In this document: piece by piece, positions 27,398 to 36,740 of the stretch
Layout: each line of letters opens with the position of its first letter
Numbering within the stretch: position 1 is the first letter of the stretch
Assembly: GCF_000378745.1 (NCBI RefSeq)
Contig: NZ_KB905267.1
Location: 62,001 to 126,000 of the forward strand
Source: Prevotella amnii DSM 23384 = JCM 14753
Lineage (GTDB): Bacteria > Bacteroidota > Bacteroidia > Bacteroidales > Bacteroidaceae
Reading direction: 5' to 3'
Length of the DNA: 64,000 nucleotides
Position numbers and translations under genes: made by a program
The notes under the pieces: generated by a model
Seen by the model: the letters and a program-made list of their open reading frames with translations, nothing else
What the model was told of the DNA's origin: nothing
Database searches by the model: none

Positions 27398-27906
27398 TAA
27401 ATAGGGTATCAAAAAACAAATTAGTAGAGAGGATATCTCAGCGAGTGCTTTATATTATTTTAGGTATAACGGTACTTGTTTTTATGGGTTTTTATTTGTT
27501 AGGTTATGATACACCTTTTGTTGATGATGCTTCATTCAAGGCATCGTTATTGACAGATGGTGTTTTAGTATGGATGTATATATTAATAGTATTTGCATTG
27601 ATTATAATGTTATATTCTCTTTACAACTCTATACGGAGCGTAAAAATAGAGGGTAAGGTAGTAAATGGTATTCCTAAGCGAAAGATTACAATTTTAGTTA
27701 TTGTAGGTATGCTTGTAGTGTTACTTTTAACTTTCTTATTTGGAACTACTACTTCTATGCAAATAAATGGTGAAATGTTTACAGATAAGTTTTGGTTGCA
27801 GGCAGCTGATATGTTTGTAAATACTATTTTGGTAATGCTTTTAGTATCTGTAGGAGCTGTAATTTTTGGTGCTACACGTTATCGTAGATCAAGAAGAAAG
27901 GTGTAA
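27394..27906 (+). CDS. Small membrane protein of the ExbB/ExbD operon, unknown role
   Basis: The 170-residue protein has three hydrophobic segments (about residues 20-40, 58-76 and 90-115) and a fourth near 145, with a basic C-terminus (RYRRSRRKV). It sits between exbB and two exbD genes, overlapping exbB by four bases (ATGA) and ending 2 bases before exbD, so it is clearly co-translated. A membrane protein in this slot is common in Bacteroidales Exb operons. I know no assigned biochemical function; an accessory subunit of the Exb complex is an inference from position. Confidence 0.8.
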   Translation: MINRVSKNKLVERISQRVLYIILGITVLVFMGFYLLGYDTPFVDDASFKASLLTDGVLVWMYILIVFALIIMLYSLYNSIRSVKIEGKVVNGIPKRKITILVIVGMLVVLLLTFLFGTTTSMQINGEMFTDKFWLQAADMFVNTILVMLLVSVGAVIFGATRYRRSRRKV

Positions 27907-27908
27907 AA

Positions 27909-28454
27909 ATGAGATTTTTCAAGAAAGAGAAGAAAAATGTTCCAGGTCTTAATACCTCTTCAACAGCAGACATTTCATTCATGTTACTGATCTTTTTCCT
28001 TGTAACAACTTCTATGGACTCTAATAAGGGTATATATAGAAGTTTGCCACCTATGCAGAAAAAACAGCATCAAGAAAAGATTACAGCTGTAAATGCTAAT
28101 CATGTGATGCAAATACAGGTAAAGAAAGATGGAGTTATCAAGGTTGATAGTAAGAGTGTTAATATAATATCGTTAAGAAAACTTGTGCTTAATTTTATTA
28201 AGTATAATGGTACACAACATGTTATACAATTGAAGACAGAACGTGATGCGACTTATGATGAATACTTTCAAGTGCAGAATGCTATTCTTTTTGCATATAA
28301 CACTATTCGTGATAAGAAAGGATTATCACAGTTTGGGCGAGTTTATGCGTTATGCGATAAAGATGAGCAGAAGGTTATTGATGAGCAGGTTCCTATACGT
28401 GTATCTGAAGTATATGTTTTAAATGATGTGGCAATGGCAAAGAGGTTAGAATAA
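27909..28454 (+). CDS. exbD: ExbD/TolR family biopolymer transport protein, first copy
   Basis: The 181-residue protein has the ExbD plan: a short cytosolic N-terminus, one transmembrane helix (about residues 17-36, STADISFMLLIFFLVTTSMD, with the conserved Asp near its start), and a periplasmic domain. Two adjacent and different exbD genes are usual in Bacteroidetes and probably form hetero-oligomers in the ExbB channel. Its stop and the next start share one base. Confidence 0.9.
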   Translation: MRFFKKEKKNVPGLNTSSTADISFMLLIFFLVTTSMDSNKGIYRSLPPMQKKQHQEKITAVNANHVMQIQVKKDGVIKVDSKSVNIISLRKLVLNFIKYNGTQHVIQLKTERDATYDEYFQVQNAILFAYNTIRDKKGLSQFGRVYALCDKDEQKVIDEQVPIRVSEVYVLNDVAMAKRLE

Positions 28455-28918
28455 TGGGCATTTATAGACATAATAATCATAATATTCCAGAGCTTAATAC
28501 AGCTTCATTACCAGATTTGATATTTTCTATTTTATTTTTCTTCATGTTAGTAACTCATATTAGAAAGGCTAATATAAAGGTAAAATACCAAGAGCCTGCA
28601 GGAAGAAATTTAGTTAGGATGGAAAAAAAGTCCACAGTAGATTATATATATATAGGCAAACCTGTTGATGAAAGGGGGAATATAATAAGTAAAGAAGATA
28701 AAATTCAGCTTAATGATAAACTTTTGTCTTTATCAGAGATAAAGAGCTATTTGCAACAAGAATATCAATCAATGTCGGCTGAGCAACGAAAGAAGATGAC
28801 GGTGAATATTAAGGCAGATAAAAATATAAACATGGGAGTTATTATCGATTTAAAGCAAATGTTGCGTGAATGTAATGCTTTAAATGTTTTTTATTCTGCA
28901 AATACCGATAAAAAATAA
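28454..28918 (+). CDS. exbD: ExbD/TolR family biopolymer transport protein, second copy
   Basis: The 154-residue protein has the same plan as its neighbour: a single transmembrane helix (about residues 17-35, in ASLPDLIFSILFFFMLVT, again with the Asp), then a periplasmic domain ending in NALNVFYSANTDKK. Its ATG shares one base with the previous stop. No tonB gene follows, so TonB must be encoded elsewhere. It probably energises the thiamine receptor at 18598-20997, among others. Confidence 0.88.
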   Translation: MGIYRHNNHNIPELNTASLPDLIFSILFFFMLVTHIRKANIKVKYQEPAGRNLVRMEKKSTVDYIYIGKPVDERGNIISKEDKIQLNDKLLSLSEIKSYLQQEYQSMSAEQRKKMTVNIKADKNINMGVIIDLKQMLRECNALNVFYSANTDKK

Positions 28919-28967
28919 GTTTTTATATGGGGCTTAATTTTTAATTTATTATAAATATCTTTATAAA

Positions 28968-28999
28968 TTTGGATAAATAAATTTTAGTTTATAAATTTG
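28968..28999 (+). promoter_or_regulatory. Promoter of the Lrp/AsnC gene
   Basis: TTTG (28968-28971), 20 bases, then TAAATTTG (28992-28999). The ATG at 29017 follows closely, so the leader is only about 10 bases. Confidence 0.7.
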
Positions 29000-29016
29000 C
29001 ACAAAAATATTATAAA

Positions 29017-29586
29017 ATGGCACATAGAAGTTTAGATCAGCTGGATAAAAAAATTCTTCGTCTTATTAGTGGAGATGCTCGTATTCCTTTTTTGGAAGTA
29101 GCTCGTGAGTGTAATGTTAGTGGAGCTGCTCGTATTCCTTTTTTGGAAGTAGCTCGTGAGTGTAATGTTAGTGGAGCTGCTATTCATCAGCGTATTCAGA
29201 AATTAGCAAATTTAGGAGTAATTCGTGGTTCTCAGTTTTTAATTGAGCCTGAGAAGGTAGGTTATGAAACTTGCGCTTTTATAGGATTAAATTTAAAGAA
29301 CCCTGAGAACTTTGAAGATGTTGTAAAGAAATTGGAAGAAATACCAGAAGTGGTAGAATGTCATTATACTACAGGAGAATATGATTTGTTTTTAAAGATT
29401 TATGCTTATAATAATAGTCATCTTATGGCTATTATTCATGATAAGTTACAGCCTTTAGGGTTATCGCGTAGTGAAAGTACTATTTCTTATCATGCAGTTA
29501 TTGAACGTTCTCTTCCTATTCCTGACATTGCTTTTTCAAGCAAGTCTGGTACTGAAGATGATGAAGATGATGAAGATAATGAATAA
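29017..29586 (+). CDS. Lrp/AsnC family regulator with duplicated HTH segment
   Basis: The 189-residue protein has an N-terminal helix-turn-helix (residues 8 to about 75), a RAM ligand-binding domain (about 85-160, with CHYTTGEYDLFLKIYA), and an acidic tail (EDDEDDEDNE). Lrp/AsnC proteins form dimers to octamers and respond to amino acids. Residues 21-37 (ARIPFLEVARECNVSGA) are repeated exactly as 38-54, so the DNA-binding unit is 17 residues longer than the family norm. The second copy joins to the recognition helix normally (AAIHQRIQKL), so the domain may still fold with an extra helix-turn. Without the repeat the protein would have the usual length. It has its own promoter and terminator. 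Confidence 0.9.
   Translation: MAHRSLDQLDKKILRLISGDARIPFLEVARECNVSGAARIPFLEVARECNVSGAAIHQRIQKLANLGVIRGSQFLIEPEKVGYETCAFIGLNLKNPENFEDVVKKLEEIPEVVECHYTTGEYDLFLKIYAYNNSHLMAIIHDKLQPLGLSRSESTISYHAVIERSLPIPDIAFSSKSGTEDDEDDEDNE
29077..29178. repeat. Exact 51-bp tandem duplication inside the Lrp/AsnC gene
   Basis: Bases 29077-29127 and 29128-29178 are identical over 51 bases and in frame. No substitution separates the copies, so the event is recent, kept by slippage or conversion, or an assembly artefact. Confidence 0.95.
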
Positions 29587-29605
29587 AAAATATTTATTAA
29601 AGATA

Positions 29606-29640
29606 AAATAAGCTCACTATTAGAAGTGAGCTTATTTTTG
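29606..29640 (+). terminator. Terminator after the Lrp/AsnC gene
   Basis: AAATAAGCTCACT (29606-29618) pairs perfectly with AGTGAGCTTATTT (29625-29637) across a 6-base loop, with T runs following. Confidence 0.85.
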
Positions 29641-29722
29641 TTTTTCTTGTTTATAATAAAATAAGTAAGCTTATATATAGAGAGTAATTATTTTTAGAGA
29701 GCAACTTTTATTATAAAGTTTA

Positions 29723-31264
29723 TTAATATCGTAAAGTTATTTTCTTTTTCTTTCCTACACTTTCATTTTCCATACGATCCAGTGCTGTTATTATAATAAC
29801 TTTCTTTGGGTTGCTTTTTAGAGTAGGTAGCTTGTAGGTTGTATTATAAGTGATAGCTAATATGTGCGAAGGATCTTCAAGATTAATAGTTTCATTTTTA
29901 TCGAAACAATATATAACATATTTATTAGCTTTATCTTTCCAGCCTTTACCTTTAGGGGCTTTCCATGAGATATAATATTCATTGTCAATGTGTGTTATTT
30001 TTATTTTTTTAGGTTTGCGAGGTGCTTTATTGTCTATGAAAGGCATTAAAGGTTGTAAAGCTGGTGTACTCCAATAGTCATAACGTAGTTTTAATCCATA
30101 GTTTCCAGGATTGTCAACAGCCATTTTAGCATACCATAATACTGTTCCTTTGACGTTTTTTGCTTGATCCTTCAATAGCCATTTTGCAGGTTGTTGGTGT
30201 GATAGTGGATTTTTAGGATCAGCATATTTTACAGTACGTTCTATATCTTCTCCTATATATAGAGGTCTGTTAACAGCATAGTTATTCCACCATTTGACAA
30301 GCTCTTTGTAATCGGCTGTAGGATGGCCTATTTGCCAGTAAATCTGTGGAACGCAATAATCTACCCATCCTTCATTTATCCATTTGATAACATCTGCGTA
30401 AAGGTCATCGTAATTTTGTAATCCGCGTGTCTTGCTACCATTTGAAGTAGTACGCGCATTGCGGTAAATGCCAAAAGGAGATACACCAAACTTTACCCAA
30501 GGTTTAGCTGTATGAATTGTATTGGATAACTGTTTGATAAAAAGGTTTACGTTATTTCTGCGCCAATCTCCAATATTTGTAAATCCTTTTCCAAATTGTT
30601 GATATTCTCGCCAATCAGGAATTTTTTGTCCTTTAACAGGATAAGGATAGAAGTAGTCATCAATATGCAGTCCATCGATGTCATAACGAGTTACAATATC
30701 ATTTACTATTTTACATATATAATCTCTATTAGAAGGAATACCAGGATTAAGAATGTATTGCCCATCATAGGCAAAAACATGTTCAGGGCTTTTTATTGCA
30801 ATATGATTATAGGCAAGTTTGTTGGTACCTTTAGTCTTTGCGCGATAGGGATTTATCCATGCATGAAGCTCCATTCCGCGTCGATGGCATTCTTCTATCA
30901 TCCATTGTAAAGGATCCCAATAGGGAGAAGGTGGAACACCTTGTTTCCCTGTTAGGTATCTACTCCATGGCTCAAAAGGGCTATTGTAGAGAGCATCACA
31001 CTCTGGTCGAACCTGAAAGATAATAGCATTTACTCCATCTTTTTGTAATTCATTAAGTTGATAAATTAAAGTTTTTTGTATTTTTTCAGTAGGTAATCCT
31101 TGAAATTGACCATTTACGCACTGTATCCATGCTCCTCGAAATTCACGTTTATGTGGAATTGCTATAGCTGTTATTGTACTAAAAGTTAGAAGGAAAATAA
31201 AAGAAAAGTGTTTTATTGTATTTTTAAAAATAGTTGGAATAGAATTATTTTTTATAGATATCAT
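29723..31264 (-). CDS. GHL10-family glycosyl hydrolase-like protein, secreted
   Basis: The 513-residue protein has an N-terminal hydrophobic export signal (about residues 14-35). A GHL10 (YngK-type) TIM-barrel follows (about 40-380), with FRGAWIQCVNG, NAIIFQVRPECDAL, GMELHAWINPYRA, the acidic DGLHIDDYFYP and VDYCVPQIYWQIGH. A beta-sandwich region (about 410-513, fibronectin-III-like) is at the C-terminus. GHL10 enzymes are thought to cleave peptidoglycan-related or other bacterial glycans. It lies last in the direction mazG, lipoprotein, rnz, and starts 110 bases after rnz, so it may be partly independent. Confidence 0.85.
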   Translation of the reverse strand: MISIKNNSIPTIFKNTIKHFSFIFLLTFSTITAIAIPHKREFRGAWIQCVNGQFQGLPTEKIQKTLIYQLNELQKDGVNAIIFQVRPECDALYNSPFEPWSRYLTGKQGVPPSPYWDPLQWMIEECHRRGMELHAWINPYRAKTKGTNKLAYNHIAIKSPEHVFAYDGQYILNPGIPSNRDYICKIVNDIVTRYDIDGLHIDDYFYPYPVKGQKIPDWREYQQFGKGFTNIGDWRRNNVNLFIKQLSNTIHTAKPWVKFGVSPFGIYRNARTTSNGSKTRGLQNYDDLYADVIKWINEGWVDYCVPQIYWQIGHPTADYKELVKWWNNYAVNRPLYIGEDIERTVKYADPKNPLSHQQPAKWLLKDQAKNVKGTVLWYAKMAVDNPGNYGLKLRYDYWSTPALQPLMPFIDNKAPRKPKKIKITHIDNEYYISWKAPKGKGWKDKANKYVIYCFDKNETINLEDPSHILAITYNTTYKLPTLKSNPKKVIIITALDRMENESVGKKKKITLRY

Positions 31265-31374
31265 GTGAGTTAGTTTTATTATACATTAATTGTTTGTTTT
31301 TTCTCGTGTGGAAAGATTTTGTATAAGTCTTATTTTAGTATAAATTGTTTGTATTTATAATTAAAGTATAAGTT

Positions 31375-32289
31375 TTATATATTGAAAATATCGCCTTCAT
31401 TAGAGAGATAACTTTCTGTAAAAATTTCGCGTGCTTCTTTTAATATTGTTGCTTCAGAGTCGTATCTTGCAGAGTAATGCCCTAAAATGAGTTTTCCAAC
31501 ATTAGCCTTGCTAGCTACTATAGCAGCTTGTTTTGCTGTACTGTGTAAATATATTTTAGCTTTGTCTGCGTGCTCTTCTGTATAAGTACTTTCATGGTAA
31601 AGAGTACTAACATTTTTAACAATTTTATATAGATGCGGGATAAATTTAGTATCAGAGCAATAAGCATAGCTACGAGCGGTATCAGGTGCATAGGTAAGTT
31701 TTTTGTTGGGAATAATTTTTCCATCAGGCGTTACCCAATCGGCTCCAGCCTTTATATTGTTAATTTGACTTATTGGTATATTATAAAAGTCTATCATCTC
31801 TCGTATAATATGTGGCTTTGTAGGTTTTTCTCTAAAAAGAAAACCACAACATTCTATGCGATGTTGTAAAGGAATTGTTTCTATAGTAAGGCTTCTGTCT
31901 TCAAATATAACTTTCTGTATATTAGTATTAAGAGAATGGAAGATTATCTTAAATTCTATATTTTGACAAAAAAAAGATATGGTCTGTTGTAGTATGGCTT
32001 CATAATTAGCAGGTGCATATATATGTAATGGTGCAGTTCTTCCAGTTAGCCCAAAAGTAGAAATTATGCCAGGTATACCAAAACAGTGGTCGCCATGTAG
32101 ATGAGATATGAATATTGCTTGTATGCGTGAGAATGGAATATGGTGTTTACGTAATTGTGTTTGTGTGCCTTCGCCACAATCAATCATGAAGAGTTTATTG
32201 CGTAGCTCTATTACTTGTGATGATGAAGCGTGCTTAATGGTAGGTAGAGCACTACCACATCCTAAGATGTGTATTTTAAAATTTTCCAT
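31375..32289 (-). CDS. rnz: Ribonuclease Z
   Basis: RNase Z cleaves the 3' trailer of tRNA precursors. The 304-residue protein is a metallo-beta-lactamase fold with LGCGSALPT at the start, the metal-binding HLHGDH (His63, His65, Asp67, His68), and later YHESTYTEEHADKA and LGHYSARY, with conserved His residues of the RNase Z family. The length is normal for the short form. Its ATG lies 3 bases from the stop of the upstream lipoprotein gene, so the two are co-translated. Confidence 0.94.
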   Translation of the reverse strand: MENFKIHILGCGSALPTIKHASSSQVIELRNKLFMIDCGEGTQTQLRKHHIPFSRIQAIFISHLHGDHCFGIPGIISTFGLTGRTAPLHIYAPANYEAILQQTISFFCQNIEFKIIFHSLNTNIQKVIFEDRSLTIETIPLQHRIECCGFLFREKPTKPHIIREMIDFYNIPISQINNIKAGADWVTPDGKIIPNKKLTYAPDTARSYAYCSDTKFIPHLYKIVKNVSTLYHESTYTEEHADKAKIYLHSTAKQAAIVASKANVGKLILGHYSARYDSEATILKEAREIFTESYLSNEGDIFNI

Positions 32290-32291
32290 TA

Positions 32292-32849
32292 TTATTTACT
32301 ACGCTTATAAACAAATATCCCATTTGCGTTTTCTAAAGAAAGTGTATAAGGTTCTAATTGGGATATTTCAAACGTATCTTTTGATAGAATAAGTTTACCA
32401 TTAAATATTTTCCAAGAAGTCCAAGGTGTGGTTTCTGATTGTATGTTTGATATTACAGTACCTCCCTCTTTTATTTCAAAGTTTTTATCAAGGCTTGTCC
32501 AACAACCTAAAAGAGAGGTTATATTTATTGCGCTACGTATAAAGCGGTCGCCATATTCTGTATAGCTTATTATAGCAAAGCGGTCGCCATTTAGCTTTCC
32601 ACCCTTTACAACTTCAGTTGTATCATTTGGGTTTATGAGGTATTCTACAGTATCTCCTTTATCAGTAAGCAGTGTTAGTGAGTTCATACCACCATCAATC
32701 ATTGTTCCGTATATAGTACTATCTTTAGCGGCATTACTTTCTAAAGTTTCTGTTGATCGTGTTAGCGTCTTCTGTTGTTTTTTATTATTGCATCCTATAA
32801 ATATAGATATAGTAATAATACTTAGTAAGAGAGTAGTTAATTTCTTCAT
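32292..32849 (-). CDS. Lipocalin-like lipoprotein
   Basis: The 185-residue protein has a lipoprotein signal (MKKLTTLLLSIITISIFIGC, lipidation at Cys20), an Asn/Lys/Thr-rich linker, and two beta-rich halves. The second half (LLGCWTSLDKNFEIKEGGTV, with a final NGIFVYKRS strand) resembles the lipocalin-like domains of Bacteroidetes lipoproteins. The function is unknown. It is between mazG and rnz on the same strand, 3 bases from the latter. A 14-base direct repeat (AAAGCGGTCGCCAT) in the gene encodes two GDRF segments. Confidence 0.75.
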   Translation of the reverse strand: MKKLTTLLLSIITISIFIGCNNKKQQKTLTRSTETLESNAAKDSTIYGTMIDGGMNSLTLLTDKGDTVEYLINPNDTTEVVKGGKLNGDRFAIISYTEYGDRFIRSAINITSLLGCWTSLDKNFEIKEGGTVISNIQSETTPWTSWKIFNGKLILSKDTFEISQLEPYTLSLENANGIFVYKRSK

Positions 32850-32876
32850 AATTATATTATTTTACAGATAGGATTA

Positions 32877-33767
32877 TTATATTTTTCTTATATTCTTTGC
32901 TTCATTCCATAGTTTATTCATATCTGAGAGAGTTAAGTCTTTTATATTTTTGCCTTGCTTTTTACATTGTTCTTCTATGTAATTAAAACGTTGAATAAAC
33001 TTTTTATTAGTAAATTCTAAAGCGTTGTCTGGATTTATATTATAAAGACGAGCAGCGTTTATAAGCGAGAAGATAAAATCACCAAACTCTTTAGTAGCAT
33101 TTTCGTTGTTATTTTTATCAAGTTCTATTTTTAGTTCTTCTAATTCCTCTTGTACTTTTGTCCAAACATCTTCACGTTTTTCCCAGTCAAATCCTACATT
33201 GCGTGCTTTATCTTGTATGCGATATGCCTTTATAATACTGGGCAGTGATGATGGAACTCCAGATAAAACAGAAATATTTCCATCGCGTTCTTGTTGTTTG
33301 CGTTGTTCCCATGTGCTTTCTACTTCTACCTCGGTGGTAGGTTGTAGATTGTTTTTTATGAGAGATTTCTTATTTTTGTTTTTTTCATCTTTATATATAA
33401 CTTGCCCATTTTGGGATATAGTCATGTTAGGATTATTTATTGTCCATCCTGTCCAGTCTATAAAATCATGGCGAAACATAAGTTTATCCGATTGTGCATT
33501 GCAAATATCTGCTATATCAAAGTCGTTATCTTCCTGACCTAATATAGCATAAAAAATAACATGTTCAATGATGTCCCCTAACTCCTTACAAATGTTTTTT
33601 TTATCATTATTTATCAAGGCGTCGGCGAGCTCAAAGGCTTCTTCTATGGTGTTGGGACGCAAACTTTCATAAGTTTGTTTTCTATCCCAAGGGCATTCTT
33701 TGCGTAAACGTTCTTGTATATCTAACAAGCGAGCAAAAGCCAATAATTTTTCTTTTTTAGTATGCAA
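32877..33767 (-). CDS. mazG: Nucleoside triphosphate pyrophosphohydrolase MazG
   Basis: MazG hydrolyses NTPs and dNTPs to monophosphate and pyrophosphate. The 296-residue sequence contains two MazG helical domains: residues about 5-105 (with ECPWDRKQTYESL, the EEAFELADAL metal motif and ELGDIIEHVIF) and about 185-285 (GFDWEKREDVWTKVQEELEE, and EFGDFIFSLINAAR). A linker of about 50 residues with basic and Thr-rich sequence is longer than in E. coli MazG. It is first of a minus-strand run (mazG, lipoprotein, rnz) and divergent from valS. Confidence 0.93.
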   Translation of the reverse strand: MHTKKEKLLAFARLLDIQERLRKECPWDRKQTYESLRPNTIEEAFELADALINNDKKNICKELGDIIEHVIFYAILGQEDNDFDIADICNAQSDKLMFRHDFIDWTGWTINNPNMTISQNGQVIYKDEKNKNKKSLIKNNLQPTTEVEVESTWEQRKQQERDGNISVLSGVPSSLPSIIKAYRIQDKARNVGFDWEKREDVWTKVQEELEELKIELDKNNNENATKEFGDFIFSLINAARLYNINPDNALEFTNKKFIQRFNYIEEQCKKQGKNIKDLTLSDMNKLWNEAKNIRKI

Positions 33768-33835
33768 TTTATCCTATGTTAAAAAGTTAGTGATGATAAA
33801 CGTTAAAAGATTTCGCTTTCATCATATATATAGTG

Positions 33836-33843
33836 CAAAGATA
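33836..33843 (-). promoter_or_regulatory. -7 box of mazG
   Basis: The minus strand reads TATCTTTG, 69 bases before the mazG ATG. No clear -33 partner. Confidence 0.4.
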
Positions 33844-33865
33844 TATCTTTTAGATGATTTTTTTG

Positions 33866-33873
33866 TAATTTTG
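33866..33873 (+). promoter_or_regulatory. -7 box of valS
   Basis: TAATTTTG matches TAnnTTTG, 42 bases before the valS ATG at 33915 and divergent from the mazG box. Confidence 0.45.
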
Positions 33874-33914
33874 TCTCGTTTTTAAATGATAATAAAGATT
33901 AATAATATAGTATA

Positions 33915-36611
33915 ATGGAATTAGCAAGCAAGTATGATCCACTGGTAGTGGAGTCGAAATGGTACCAATATTGGTTGGATAATAAGCTTTTCTGCTCTAA
34001 GCCTGATGGCAGAGAGCCTTATACAATAGTAATCCCTCCACCAAATGTAACAGGTGTCTTACATATGGGGCATATGCTTAATAATACGATTCAAGATATT
34101 CTTGTGCGTCGTGCTCGTATGGAAGGGAAAAATGCTTGTTGGGTTCCAGGTACTGATCATGCTAGTATAGCAACAGAGGCAAAGGTTGTTAATCGTCTTG
34201 CACAGCAAGGAATACAAAAAGCAGATATCACACGTGATGAATTTTTGAGGTATGCTTGGGATTGGACTAATGAGCATGGAGGTATTATTTTAAAACAGCT
34301 TCGCAAATTGGGCTGTTCATGTGATTGGGATCGTACAGCTTTTACAATGGACGATGTGCGTAGTAAGGGCGTTATAAAGGTGTTTTGCGATCTTTATAAG
34401 AAAGGTCTTATATATCGTGGTGTGCGTATGGTTAATTGGGATCCCAAGGCTAAGACAGCTCTTTCAGATGAAGAGGTTATATATAAAGAGGAGCATTCTA
34501 AATTATATCATTTAAAGTATTATATTTCTACAGACGATCAGTTAAAGGTAATTCGTAAGAAAGATGGAAATGTAATACATAAAGATGATAAAGGTTATTA
34601 TGCAGTAGTAGCAACAACACGTCCAGAAACAATAATGGGCGATTCTGCAATGTGTATTAATCCTATAGATGAAAAGAACACTTGGTTAAAAGGATTACAT
34701 GTTATAGTACCTTTAGTGGGACGTGTTATTCCTGTGATAGAGGACGAATATGTAGACATTGAGTTTGGTACAGGGTGTTTGAAAGTTACTCCTGCTCACG
34801 ATGTAAACGATCATGCTCTTGGATTAAAGTATGGATTGGAAACAATAGATATTTTCAATGACGATGGAACAATATCCGAATCGGCAGGCTTGTATGTAGG
34901 TAAGGATCGTATGGAGGTGCGTAAGCAGATAGCAAAAGATTTGGAATCTGCAGGTTTAATGGAATGTGTAGAAGACTATGATAATAAAGTGGGGTATTCT
35001 GAGCGTACAAATGTGCCTATTGAACCTAAACTATCTACACAATGGTTTTTAAAAATGCAGCATTTTGCAGATATAGCACTTGCTCCTGTAATGGATGATG
35101 ATATAGAATTTTATCCTAAAAAATATAAAAAGACTTATCGTCATTGGTTAGAGAATATTAAGGATTGGTGTATTAGCAGACAGTTATGGTGGGGACATCG
35201 TATTCCTGCTTATTATTTTAAATCTGCTGATGGTAAACCTGCCATGGTAGTAGCAGAGAATGATTCTGAAGCTTTATCTGAAGCAAAGAAACTGAATAAT
35301 GCTATAAGTGCATCTGATTTAGAGCAGGAGAGCGATTGTTTGGATACATGGTTTTCTTCTTGGTTATGGCCTATATCTGTTTTTGATGGTATTAACAATC
35401 CAAACAATGATGAGATTAGTTATTATTATCCTACCAGTGATCTGGTAACAGGACCAGATATTATCTTTTTTTGGGTAGCTCGAATGATAATGGCTGGTTA
35501 CGAATATCGTGGTAAGTTCCCATTTAAGCATGTTTATTTTACAGGTATTGTGCGTGATAAGAAGGGTAGGAAGATGAGTAAGAGTTTAGGAAATTCGCCT
35601 GATCCTTTGGAGCTTATTGATAAATTTGGTGCAGATGGTGTGCGTATGGGAATGATGTTATCAGCCCCAGCAGGTAATGATATACTATTTGATGAGGCTC
35701 TTTGCGAGCAAGGACGTAATTTTAATAATAAGATTTGGAACGCTTTCCGTCTTGTTAAAGGATGGCAGGTAGATAATTTGGCACAACCAGAATCATGTAA
35801 GATAGCAGTACGTTGGTTTAATGCCAAGCTGAAAGCAGTAAATGCAGATATGCAACAACAATTTAAGAGTTATCGTATCTCTGATGCGTTGATGACTATT
35901 TATAAATTGTTTTGGGACGAGTTTTCTAGTTGGTATTTAGAAATGATTAAGCCAGAGTATGGTTGTCCTATAGATAAGTCTACTTACGAAGCTACTTTGA
36001 GCTTTTTTGATACTCTTTTAAAGATGCTTCATCCTTTTATGCCATTTATTACGGAAGAGTTATGGCATCATCTTTATGAGCGCAAAGCTGGTGAGAGTAT
36101 TATGAGTGTAGAGCTTAATATTGATACTCCAAAGCAAGAGGATGCAAAAATAGAAGAGGATATAGAAAAGGTGAAGCAAATTATTAGTGGTGTGAGAATG
36201 GTTCGTAATCAAAAGAATATTGCTTCAAAGGTAGGATTAGATTTGGAAACAATAAATCAAAATCCTTTCGAACATTATAACACTATTATTTCTAAGATGG
36301 CAAATGTAAAGAATATTAGAGTTTCTACAGAGAAGAGTGCAGATGCTTCGGTCTTTATGGTAGGTACAGATTCTTTTGCTGTACCATTGGGCGATTTGAT
36401 AGATGTTGAAGTAGAGATAGAAAAGCAAGAAAAAGAACTTAAGCATTTGGAAAGTTTCCTTGTAGGTATTCGTAAGAAGTTATCAAATGAGAACTTTGTT
36501 GCTAATGCTCCAGCCTCAGTTATTGAGCGTGAGCGTAAAAAGGAAAGTGATTCAGAAGAAAAAATTAGTATGCTTAAAGTTAGTCTTGAAGAGTTGAGAG
36601 CACGTAAGTAA
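33915..36611 (+). CDS. valS: Valine-tRNA ligase
   Basis: This class I synthetase charges tRNA-Val. The 898-residue protein has the HIGH-type motif HMGH (residues 50-53, in [14 protein letters not shown]), the editing CP1 insertion (about 200-370, with [13 protein letters not shown]), the KMSKS motif (553-557, in [10 protein letters not shown]), the anticodon-binding helical domain, and a C-terminal coiled coil (about 810-895). The length is typical. It starts at the first ATG after its -7 box and is followed by a terminator. Confidence 0.97.
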   Translation: MELASKYDPLVVESKWYQYWLDNKLFCSKPDGREPYTIVIPPPNVTGVLHMGHMLNNTIQDILVRRARMEGKNACWVPGTDHASIATEAKVVNRLAQQGIQKADITRDEFLRYAWDWTNEHGGIILKQLRKLGCSCDWDRTAFTMDDVRSKGVIKVFCDLYKKGLIYRGVRMVNWDPKAKTALSDEEVIYKEEHSKLYHLKYYISTDDQLKVIRKKDGNVIHKDDKGYYAVVATTRPETIMGDSAMCINPIDEKNTWLKGLHVIVPLVGRVIPVIEDEYVDIEFGTGCLKVTPAHDVNDHALGLKYGLETIDIFNDDGTISESAGLYVGKDRMEVRKQIAKDLESAGLMECVEDYDNKVGYSERTNVPIEPKLSTQWFLKMQHFADIALAPVMDDDIEFYPKKYKKTYRHWLENIKDWCISRQLWWGHRIPAYYFKSADGKPAMVVAENDSEALSEAKKLNNAISASDLEQESDCLDTWFSSWLWPISVFDGINNPNNDEISYYYPTSDLVTGPDIIFFWVARMIMAGYEYRGKFPFKHVYFTGIVRDKKGRKMSKSLGNSPDPLELIDKFGADGVRMGMMLSAPAGNDILFDEALCEQGRNFNNKIWNAFRLVKGWQVDNLAQPESCKIAVRWFNAKLKAVNADMQQQFKSYRISDALMTIYKLFWDEFSSWYLEMIKPEYGCPIDKSTYEATLSFFDTLLKMLHPFMPFITEELWHHLYERKAGESIMSVELNIDTPKQEDAKIEEDIEKVKQIISGVRMVRNQKNIASKVGLDLETINQNPFEHYNTIISKMANVKNIRVSTEKSADASVFMVGTDSFAVPLGDLIDVEVEIEKQEKELKHLESFLVGIRKKLSNENFVANAPASVIERERKKESDSEEKISMLKVSLEELRARK

Positions 36612-36636
36612 GGTGTACAACATTATGTTTATATAT

Positions 36637-36672
36637 AAAAGAGAAGTTCCTGTAAAGGGAGCTTCTCTTTTT
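36637..36672 (+). terminator. valS terminator
   Basis: AAAAGAGAAGTTCC pairs with GGAGCTTCTCTTTT with one G-U pair, followed by a T run. Confidence 0.8.
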
Positions 36673-36740
36673 TATTTTCAAAAAATAGTAATATTCAAAT
36701 TTATACAAATATTTTTGTTCAAAACAAGTATTATTTGTGG

